A DNA stretch of 7,755 nt, taken from NCBI GenBank assembly GCA_002361155.1, contig DERZ01000021.1, forward strand, positions 1 through 7,755, written 5' to 3'. A model generated the notes under the pieces. That model was not told where the DNA came from, did no database searches, and saw only the letters and a list, made by a program, of their open reading frames with translations. This document shows, piece after piece, positions 1 through 4,710 of this stretch (position 1 is the stretch's first letter; the number at the start of each line of letters is the position of its first letter). This DNA comes from Porphyromonadaceae bacterium UBA3327. Its GTDB lineage: Bacteria; Bacteroidota; Bacteroidia; Bacteroidales; Muribaculaceae. Both the position numbers and the translations under genes were made by a program.

Positions 1-282
1 GTAATTTTTACCGAATCATTGTCTTTAGATATTTTTCCTTGATATTAAGAAGGGCCATAATGCAGTTCTGACAAACGATAAAGCCTTCACTTGCCAGTTG
101 AACCTGCGATATTTTTTCTGTGAAAAATTACTGATTTATGCCAGAGTTTTAGTAAATTTGTTCGTTGTTTTGAAACTTTAAATGGCTTGTTTTGGTATTT
201 CTATATTACTAAAAATCCGTGACATATAGAAAACTAAAAGTCTTTTTATTGCTCTTTTCTAAGCAAAAAGTCTAAACAGAAC

Positions 283-307
283 CTGGCAAGTGACGCTGGC
301 AAGTGAC
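283..307 (+). repeat. 13-bp tandem repeat with a distant inverted copy
   Basis: CTGGCAAGTGAC occurs at 283-294 and again at 296-307, a tandem pair with a 13-bp period. The reverse complement of its first 11 bases, TCACTTGCCAG, lies at 87-97. A second small duplication, TTCGGC twice at 308-319, follows directly. The outer pair could be read as terminal inverted repeats of an element of about 220 bp, but I see no transposase and no target-site duplication. Confidence 0.6.
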
Positions 308-384
308 TTCGGCTTCGGCTGTTAGTGTCTGGGGTAAAAGCCGAGTATAAACTTTCTCGGAGATGTCGGTTGAACTATGGCAAT

Positions 385-443
385 AGGCATACAAATGTCA
401 TGGTCAGTTCGTCATTTATGGCAAGTACCGCAAACGTATGCCT
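385..443 (+). repeat. Composite inverted repeat (hairpin) flanked by an 11-bp direct repeat
   Basis: AGGCATAC at 385-392 is the exact reverse complement of GTATGCCT at 436-443. Directly inside it, AAATG at 393-397 pairs with CATTT at 413-417, so the left arm is continuous over 13 bases and the right arm has an 18-base bulge. TTGAACTATGG (370-380) and TTGAACAATGG (443-453) flank the hairpin as a direct repeat with one mismatch. The function is unknown; it could be a structured RNA or the remains of a mobile element. Confidence 0.5.
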
Positions 444-477
444 TGAACAATGGAATAAAAGGGGAAAGAGGATCTCA

Positions 478-531
478 ATTTGTTTGTATTTTCACATGTC
501 TGATTAAGGGTTGATTTATATACAAACAAAT
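478..531 (+). repeat. Perfect 12-bp inverted repeat
   Basis: ATTTGTTTGTAT at 478-489 is the exact reverse complement of ATACAAACAAAT at 520-531, with a 30-base spacer. The arms are AT-rich. The right arm contains the CAAACAAA motif that recurs at 564 and 605. No U-run of the kind expected for an intrinsic terminator follows the right arm on the plus strand. Confidence 0.65.
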
Positions 532-612
532 CAGGAATTTCCTCCAAAAATGCGGATTTTAGCCAAACAAACTGCGTCATTTGAGGCTATAAAACACCAA
601 TGGCCAAACAAA
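523..612 (+). repeat. CAAACAAA motif repeated three times at exact 41-bp intervals
   Basis: CAAACAAA starts at 523, 564 and 605; the last two copies are longer (GCCAAACAAA at 562-571 and 603-612). Both intervals are 41 bp, about four helical turns. The sequence between copies is not conserved, so this is not a simple tandem duplication. An inverted copy, TTTGTTTG, lies at 479-486. A 41-bp period is not a multiple of three, which argues against a repeated peptide. It is too short and too few for a CRISPR array. Confidence 0.5.
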
Positions 613-633
613 TTATATTTTGCTTAGCCATTG
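598..633 (-). terminator. Possible terminator hairpin after the minus-strand gene pair
   Basis: CAATGGC (598-604) pairs perfectly with GCCATTG (627-633). Inside, AA/TT and CAAA/TTTG (609-612 with 619-622) extend it to an imperfect stem with two mismatches and a six-base loop. It begins about 30 bases beyond the stop codon of the minus-strand DUF2795 gene. Read on the minus strand it is followed by a moderately T-rich stretch containing GTGTTTTATA. That is weak for an intrinsic terminator, so the call is tentative. Confidence 0.3.
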
Positions 634-662
634 ATTGTCAGATGTTTATATTAAATATTTTC

Positions 663-884
663 TTAATATTCCTCCTCGTTGAAGAAGAAGTCGTCTTTGC
701 TGGGGTAGTCGGGCCAGATGTCTTCGATCGATTCGTAGGTCTCGCCTTCGTCTTCTATCTCCTGCAGGTTCTCGATCACTTCAAGCGGACAGCCGCTGCG
801 CTGCGCGAAGTCTATGAGTTCCTCTTTTGTCGCCGGCCAGGGCGCGTCCTCAAGTTTTGAGGCAAGTTCCAGTGTCCAGTACAT
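663..884 (-). CDS. DUF2795 domain protein, small and acidic
   Basis: This 73-residue protein matches my recollection of the DUF2795 family. The core runs from about residue 8 to 58 and has the family-like segments PWPATKEELIDFAQ (15-28), a hydrophobic helix around PLEVIENLQ (33-41) and YESIEDIWPDYP (50-61). The tail is very acidic and aromatic, ending FFFNEEEY. There is no signal peptide or membrane segment, so it should be cytoplasmic. The biochemical role of the family is not known to me. It lies 78 bases downstream of the adenosyltransferase gene on the same strand, so the two could share a transcript. A poor promoter-like TAAATATG on the minus strand at 914-921 sits in the spacer, but the matching upstream element is too close to be convincing. 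Confidence 0.8.
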   Translation of the reverse strand: MYWTLELASKLEDAPWPATKEELIDFAQRSGCPLEVIENLQEIEDEGETYESIEDIWPDYPSKDDFFFNEEEY

Positions 885-962
885 ATTTTTCTGTTTTAGT
901 CTTTACATTATTGCATATTTATAAGCATCCTCTCTACAATCATAATATTGAAAGCCGGGGGC

Positions 963-1523
963 TTATTTTTTCCATATTATTTCTTCAACTCCCTGAATGA
1001 AGTTGAGATAGCGCGCCGCAATAAAGAGGTAGTCGGAAAGACGGTTCACATATCGTGTCACCGCAGGATCTACATATTCCGCTTCGGCCAGGTCGAGGAT
1101 CCGCCTTTCGGCCCTGCGGCATACTACCCTGCATACGTGAGCTTTTGATGCGGCTTCCGACCCTCCGGGCAGAACAAATGCCCTTATTTTCGGGGTCTGC
1201 TCGTCGAGCGCGTCAATCCACTCCTCGAGGCTCTGTATCTTCTCTCCGCCAACAAGCGAGGTGCAAACGCGTTCTTCCCCTGCGGGCATAGCCGTCGCAA
1301 GGTATCCTCCGATGTTGAAAAGTTCGTTTTGCACCTGATGCAACTCATCTCGGACCTCGGCCACGCATGCTGTATCCGATATCAACATACCGAGATTCGA
1401 TGAAAGTTCATCGATAGTGCCGTAAGCCTCAAGACGGAGACTGTTTTTCTTCACCCTTTCGCCACCCACGAGCGAAGTGGTGCCGCCGTCTCCGGTGCGC
1501 GTGTATAGATTGCTTTTCTCCAT
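963..1523 (-). CDS. Cob(I)alamin adenosyltransferase, PduO type
   Basis: This enzyme transfers the adenosyl group of ATP to cob(I)alamin, making adenosylcobalamin for B12-dependent enzymes. The 186-residue length is normal for the PduO family. Recognisable family segments are TRTGDGGTTSLVGGERV (8-24, the N-terminal ATP-binding loop), AYGTIDEL (33-40), LPGGSEAASKAHVCR (118-132) followed by VCRRAER (134-140, conserved Arg and Glu of the active site), and YVNRLSDYLFIAAR (158-171). The start is the ATG at 1521-1523, placing the conserved loop at the usual distance from the N-terminus. It is cytoplasmic and works as a trimer in characterised members. It is transcribed divergently from dnaX, with the DUF2795 gene downstream. 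I see no B12 riboswitch in the 143 bases before it and no clear promoter on this strand. The Pfam family assignment is firm; the physiological B12 enzyme served is unknown. Confidence 0.93.
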   Translation of the reverse strand: MEKSNLYTRTGDGGTTSLVGGERVKKNSLRLEAYGTIDELSSNLGMLISDTACVAEVRDELHQVQNELFNIGGYLATAMPAGEERVCTSLVGGEKIQSLEEWIDALDEQTPKIRAFVLPGGSEAASKAHVCRVVCRRAERRILDLAEAEYVDPAVTRYVNRLSDYLFIAARYLNFIQGVEEIIWKK

Positions 1524-1574
1524 AGCTTTCTTCTATCCTCGTTTTTTCTTTGTAACGCTATTGGTGAATTATTG

Positions 1575-1604
1575 TTGTGATTTGACATTTTTTTGTTAAA
1601 TTTG
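1575..1604 (+). promoter_or_regulatory. Bacteroidota-type promoter of dnaX
   Basis: TAAATTTG at 1597-1604 matches the TAnnTTTG -7 consensus of the Bacteroidota primary sigma factor. TTG at 1575-1577 lies 19 bases upstream, the expected distance for the -33 element. Transcription should begin near 1610, leaving a leader of roughly 57 bases. Confidence 0.65.
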
Positions 1605-1618
1605 TGGTTTAGACTCCT

Positions 1619-1634
1619 CCGGAGAGTAATCCGG
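1619..1634 (+). promoter_or_regulatory. Small hairpin in the dnaX leader
   Basis: CCGGA (1619-1623) pairs with TCCGG (1630-1634) around the loop GAGTAA, extended by one T-G wobble. It would sit near the 5' end of the predicted dnaX transcript. No U-run follows, so it is not terminator-like. It may only protect the 5' end or be incidental. Confidence 0.3.
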
Positions 1635-1666
1635 GCAGGGGCGGCATATATCTTTCTATAGAAAAC

Positions 1667-3394
1667 ATGAGTGATTACATAGTCAGTGCGCGGAAATACC
1701 GCCCGGCCACTTTCCGCAGCGTAGTCGGTCAGAAGAATCTGACATCCACGTTGAAGAATTCGATTGAGTCCGGACGTCTGGCTCAGGCATATCTGTTTTG
1801 CGGTCCGCGTGGAGTGGGCAAGACATCCTGCGCGCGCATCTTCGCCAAAACCATCAACTGCCTCTCTCCCGACGCAGAGGGTGAAGCCTGCGGACAATGC
1901 GCGTCCTGCAAGGCCATCGAGATGGGCAATTCTTTCAACCTTGTGGAACTCGACGCGGCTTCCAACAATTCGGTCGACGACATCCGCCAGGTCACAGAGC
2001 AGGTCAATATCCCGCCGCAGGTGGGCCGTTACCGCGTCTTCATCATCGACGAGGTCCACATGCTCAGCACACAGGCCTTCAATGCTTTCCTCAAAACCCT
2101 GGAGGAACCTCCGGCATACGCCGTGTTCATCCTTGCCACTACCGAGAAGCACAAGGTGATACCCACTATTCTGAGCCGTTGCCAGATCTACGACTTCAAA
2201 CGAATCACCATCGACGACATGGCCGAGCACCTTGCTTACGTGGCCTCGTGCGAAGGAATTGAGGCTGACCCCAAAGCCCTCGGCGTGATAGCCCGCAAAG
2301 CCGACGGAGCAATGCGCGACGCGCTCTCGATATTCGACCAGGTAGCAGCGTCAACACGCGGCAAAATGACTTATCAGGCTGTGACTGAGAACCTCAACGT
2401 GCTTGATTACGACTATTTCTTCCGTCTTGTAGATGGCTTCGCAGCCGGCGACGTCCCCGAAGCCCTCCTCCTTTATAAGGAAGTCCGCGACAAAGGCTTC
2501 GACTCACTGTTTTTCGTCAACAGTCTTGCGCAGCACATCCGCGACCTTATGGTGGCGGCCGACGCTCGCACAGTGTCGCTGCTCGAGACTCCGGCCGACG
2601 TAAGCGAGCGGCTTGTCAAACAATCCGGAGCGCTCCCGCTCCCCTGGTATTACAGCGCGATGCGGATACTCAACGAATGCGACTTCAACTACCGCACCGC
2701 CGGCAACAAGCAGCTACTCGTGGAACTGACCCTGATCCGTCTCTGCCAGCTGCTTGCTCCCGCCACCCCCCCTTTTGACAACACCGACCGGAAAATTCCG
2801 CTGCGCGATCCGGCCGGAGCAGCCCCACGAAGCGCGGCACCCCAGTCTGCCGGAACCATCCCGGAACCGGCCGCACCCTACGAGCCGGAACCGGCCGCAT
2901 CGGTCACACCACCCCCGGCAACGACGGCCGAAGCGGAGCAGCCTCTCCAGACCACCACTCAGAAAGTGCGTCCCAGAACATTCCGGCTCAGTGCCGCCAA
3001 GCACACCCCGGATGTCTCCATCGAGCCGAGCCGCGAGCCATTCACCGACGCGCAGTTCTTCGAGGCCTGGAACAGATTTGTGGCAGAGAACCCCGACCAG
3101 CACATACTCGCCAGCGCCATGCGCGAGGCGCGCCCCGTGCGCTCCGGCGAATTTGAATTCAGCGTAATGGTGAAACACCCTGCCGAGCAACAGGCCTTCG
3201 AACTCTCCACCGGACGCATCCTCGAGTTCCTGCGGCACGAACTCCACAACGAACTGCTCACCATCCACGTAGAGATCAGCCCCGAAAGCGACGCCGAAAA
3301 ACCGCTCCCCCCGCAGGAACTCCTAAAAAAAGTGATTACCGACAATCCCGCGCTCGGCGAATTCCTCTGCAGCATCGATGCCGAACTCGCCTGA
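1667..3394 (+). CDS. dnaX: DNA polymerase III subunit gamma/tau
   Basis: This is the ATPase subunit of the clamp loader, which loads the sliding clamp onto primed DNA and, in its long tau form, tethers the polymerase and helicase. The AAA+ domain shows Walker A GPRGVGKTS (46-54), four zinc-binding cysteines (65, 75, 78, 81), Walker B VFIIDEVHM (124-132), the SRC motif (170-172) and sensor 2 GAMRDALS (214-221). The collar domain reaches about residue 362. A Pro/Ala-rich linker spans about 363-430, and a separate C-terminal domain runs from about 450 to 575. At 575 residues it is a full tau-length protein. The ATG at 1667 puts the conserved SARKYRPATF segment at residues 7-16, as usual. A run of seven C at codons 367-369 marks the core/linker junction and could allow slippage to a gamma-like form (see findings). 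The downstream Nudix gene overlaps or nearly abuts its end. Confidence 0.97.
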   Translation: MSDYIVSARKYRPATFRSVVGQKNLTSTLKNSIESGRLAQAYLFCGPRGVGKTSCARIFAKTINCLSPDAEGEACGQCASCKAIEMGNSFNLVELDAASNNSVDDIRQVTEQVNIPPQVGRYRVFIIDEVHMLSTQAFNAFLKTLEEPPAYAVFILATTEKHKVIPTILSRCQIYDFKRITIDDMAEHLAYVASCEGIEADPKALGVIARKADGAMRDALSIFDQVAASTRGKMTYQAVTENLNVLDYDYFFRLVDGFAAGDVPEALLLYKEVRDKGFDSLFFVNSLAQHIRDLMVAADARTVSLLETPADVSERLVKQSGALPLPWYYSAMRILNECDFNYRTAGNKQLLVELTLIRLCQLLAPATPPFDNTDRKIPLRDPAGAAPRSAAPQSAGTIPEPAAPYEPEPAASVTPPPATTAEAEQPLQTTTQKVRPRTFRLSAAKHTPDVSIEPSREPFTDAQFFEAWNRFVAENPDQHILASAMREARPVRSGEFEFSVMVKHPAEQQAFELSTGRILEFLRHELHNELLTIHVEISPESDAEKPLPPQELLKKVITDNPALGEFLCSIDAELA

Positions 3395-3977
3395 CCACCC
3401 CAATATGAAAGGACTTAGAGAAAGATACAGCGAGATGACTCCCGGGCAGTGGCACGACGCCGTCCGCGAGGCGGAACTGGAGCATTTCCGTGCCACCCAC
3501 CGCTACTGCGGCCGTTGCGGCGCCCCTGCCGAACCTGCTTCCGAAAAAAGCGTGCGCTGCACGAAATGCGGAGAGGAAGTGTTTCCACGACTCAACCCCG
3601 CGACAGTAGTGCTCGTGACCCGCGGAGAGGAGGCACTACTGGTACACGCACGCAATTTCTCGCGCCCGATGTATGCCCTTGTGGCCGGATTCGTGGAAAC
3701 GGCCGAATCTCTCGAAGAATGCGTGGCCCGCGAGGTGATGGAGGAAACCTCGCTGAAAATCCGCGACATCCGCTACTTCGGCAGCCAGTCATGGCCCTTC
3801 CCCAGCCAGCTTATGGTAGCATTTACCGCCAAATACGATTCTGGCGAACTCGAATTCGCAGACGGTGAACTCACCTCCGGAGGCTGGTTCAGTAGGGAAA
3901 AACCGCCGTTGCTGCCCACACCTCCATCCCTTTCGAGACAACTCATCGATGCCTGGATTGAGGGAAAACTGCGTTAA
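3378..3977 (+). CDS. NudC-like Nudix hydrolase (NAD+/NADH pyrophosphatase family)
   Basis: Nudix enzymes of this family hydrolyse the pyrophosphate of NADH or NAD+, and in E. coli NudC also removes NAD caps from RNA. The 199-residue protein has a four-cysteine zinc ribbon (Cys44, 47, 61, 64) and then the Nudix fold. The Nudix box spans 104-126 with Gly104, Glu110, Arg118-Glu119 and Glu122-Glu123; the usual late glycine is Ser125. SQSWPFPSQ at 136-144 is one residue off the NudC signature SQPWPFP, and Glu164 fits the additional catalytic glutamate. Compared with E. coli NudC (about 257 residues) it lacks most of the N-terminal domain. The start is uncertain: ATG at 3378 overlaps dnaX by 17 bases, whereas ATG at 3405 leaves a 10-base gap and gives 190 residues. 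Either arrangement suggests co-transcription with dnaX. The exact substrate is inferred. Confidence 0.88.
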   Translation: MPNSPDHPNMKGLRERYSEMTPGQWHDAVREAELEHFRATHRYCGRCGAPAEPASEKSVRCTKCGEEVFPRLNPATVVLVTRGEEALLVHARNFSRPMYALVAGFVETAESLEECVAREVMEETSLKIRDIRYFGSQSWPFPSQLMVAFTAKYDSGELEFADGELTSGGWFSREKPPLLPTPPSLSRQLIDAWIEGKLR

Positions 3978-4044
3978 ATAATCATAATAATTGTTAAATC
4001 ATGCGGTAAAATCAAGTCGCAGACATGTTTTACAGGTCACCACA

Positions 4045-4076
4045 GTGGATTTAATGTAGGATTTTTACTATCTTTG
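4045..4076 (+). promoter_or_regulatory. Bacteroidota-type promoter of the rimP-nusA-infB operon
   Basis: TATCTTTG at 4069-4076 is an exact match to the TAnnTTTG -7 consensus. The upstream element is weak: GTGG at 4045-4048 sits 20 bases before it, where TTTG is expected. Transcription would start near 4081-4085, directly before the leader hairpin. A 6-bp inverted repeat, GTAAAA (4006-4011) with TTTTAC (4028-4033), lies just upstream and could be an operator or chance. Confidence 0.6.
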
Positions 4077-4087
4077 CAATGAATTCC

Positions 4088-4117
4088 GGAGGGGACGCAA
4101 GTCTCCTCCTATTTTTT
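4088..4117 (+). promoter_or_regulatory. Terminator-like hairpin in the rimP leader, possible attenuator
   Basis: GGAGGGGAC (4088-4096) pairs with GTCTCCTCC (4101-4109) over nine base pairs, with one G-T wobble and no mismatch, around a GCAA tetraloop of the stable GNRA class. TATTTTTT (4110-4117) follows at once, giving the full shape of an intrinsic terminator. The rimP ATG at 4128 is only ten bases further on, leaving no room for another promoter in between. The hairpin therefore lies inside the rimP leader, or ends read-through from dnaX while rimP depends on anti-termination. Attenuation is inference; a simple 5'-stabilising hairpin is the alternative. Confidence 0.6.
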
Positions 4118-4127
4118 GAAAGTTTTC

Positions 4128-4592
4128 ATGATAGACAAGACAGCACTAAGGTCCTTTCTTGAGACACGGCTTGCCGGCACAGGATATTTTCTTGTAGACC
4201 TGAGCATAAGCGCGTCCAATGAGATAAAGGTCGAGATAGACTCCGCCGACGGAGTCGACATCGACTATTGCATCGCACTCTCCCGGGCCATAGAAGAGTC
4301 ATTCCCCCGCGAACCGGAGGACTACGAGCTGGAGGTCGGTTCGGCCGGACTCACCGCCCCATTCAAGGTCCGCGGACAGTATGAGAAAAACATCGGCAAC
4401 GAAGTGGAAGTCCTTGCGACTGACGGCAAGAAATACCGCGGCACACTCAGAGAGGTGACCGACAACGGCTTCACCGTGGAGATCCGCACACGCGTACGCC
4501 GCGAGGGGGAGAAGAGGCCGGTGGAAGTGACCGAAGAGAAGCTGTTCGCCTACGCAGACGCCAGGTCCGTGAAATATATCTTCGAGTTCTGA
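4128..4592 (+). CDS. rimP: Ribosome maturation factor RimP
   Basis: RimP binds the 30S subunit precursor and helps its maturation; it acts in the cytoplasm. The 154-residue protein has the usual two parts: an alpha/beta N-terminal domain (about 1-82) ending in YELEVGSAGLTAPFK (66-80), the Bacteroidota version of the family's EVSSPG motif, and an SH3-like C-terminal domain (about 84-154) with NEVEVLATDGKKYRGTL (91-107). I chose the ATG at 4128 because family members in this phylum begin MIDK or MIEK; a TTG at 4116 in the same frame would add only four residues. It is the first gene of the conserved rimP-nusA-infB cluster and has its own predicted promoter and leader hairpin. There is no Shine-Dalgarno sequence near the start. 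Confidence 0.93.
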   Translation: MIDKTALRSFLETRLAGTGYFLVDLSISASNEIKVEIDSADGVDIDYCIALSRAIEESFPREPEDYELEVGSAGLTAPFKVRGQYEKNIGNEVEVLATDGKKYRGTLREVTDNGFTVEIRTRVRREGEKRPVEVTEEKLFAYADARSVKYIFEF

Positions 4593-4598
4593 GCCGTT

Positions 4599-4618
4599 GG
4601 TCGGGCCAGCGCCTGACC
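4599..4618 (+). promoter_or_regulatory. Hairpin just after the rimP stop codon
   Basis: GGTCGGGC (4599-4606) pairs with GCCTGACC (4611-4618) around the loop CAGC: eight base pairs with one G-T wobble. No U-run follows, so it is not a typical intrinsic terminator. It may protect the rimP mRNA end, guide processing between rimP and nusA, or be part of a pause. Confidence 0.45.
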
Positions 4619-4652
4619 GTGACGCTTAACACCTGATTAACAATAAGAAGTA

Positions 4653-4675
4653 TCGGATGGATCCGACCGGATCCA
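4653..4675 (+). promoter_or_regulatory. Overlapping alternative inverted repeats upstream of nusA
   Basis: TGGATCC (4658-4664) pairs perfectly with GGATCCA (4669-4675) around GACC. The same bases also belong to a second inverted repeat, TCGGAT (4653-4658) with ATCCGA (4661-4666). The two cannot form together. The element lies 36-58 bases before the nusA start. A protein-binding site or a small RNA switch is possible; function is unknown. Confidence 0.4.
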
Positions 4676-4710
4676 GACATGCTTTTATATAAATACATCT
4701 GTAATTTATT

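Larger units (their letters stand above)
1..597. other. AT-rich intergenic stretch with many short repeats, no recognisable gene
   Basis: I see no convincing protein-coding gene, tRNA or rRNA here. Base composition is much more AT-rich than the genes to the right, and every reading frame is broken often or gives only short translations without a recognisable motif. The stretch is rich in direct and inverted repeats, annotated separately. A TAAATTTG at 153-160 resembles a Bacteroidota -7 promoter element, but no clear -33 partner or downstream gene goes with it. The longest plus-strand frame, 325-507, would start at GTG, encodes 60 residues without family resemblance that I can recognise, and runs through several of the repeats. 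A degraded mobile element, an intergenic repeat family or a non-coding RNA are all possible. Confidence 0.6.

Noticed and set aside
325..507. 60-residue plus-strand open frame starting with GTG
   Set aside because: No recognisable domain, no promoter, a non-ATG start, and it runs through several inverted repeats. A spurious frame is more likely than a gene.
523..612. Regularly spaced repeats considered as a CRISPR array
   Set aside because: The shared unit is only 8-10 bases and there are three copies; CRISPR repeats are much longer and no cas gene is visible.
600..860. 86-residue plus-strand open frame starting ATGGCCAAACAA
   Set aside because: Most of it is antisense to the DUF2795 gene, which has clear family resemblance, and its start lies in the hairpin at 598-633.
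952..964. Hairpin AAGCC-GGG-GGCTT followed by ATTTTTT on the plus strand
   Set aside because: Only five base pairs with a three-base loop, overlapping the end of the minus-strand adenosyltransferase gene. No plus-strand gene precedes it, and on the minus strand the T-run is lacking.
1524..1666. B12 riboswitch before the adenosyltransferase gene
   Set aside because: The divergent spacer is only 143 bases, part of which belongs to the dnaX promoter and leader, and I see no B12-box-like conserved segment on the minus strand.
1451..2230. Long minus-strand open frame of 259 residues across the adenosyltransferase start and dnaX
   Set aside because: It is antisense to well-supported dnaX motifs and overlaps the adenosyltransferase in another frame. 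Its translation has no recognisable domain; GC-rich codon bias explains its openness.
3978..4044. Terminator after the Nudix gene
   Set aside because: The only pairings are TGCG/CGCA and GTAAAA/TTTTAC with long loops and no U-run; too weak to call.
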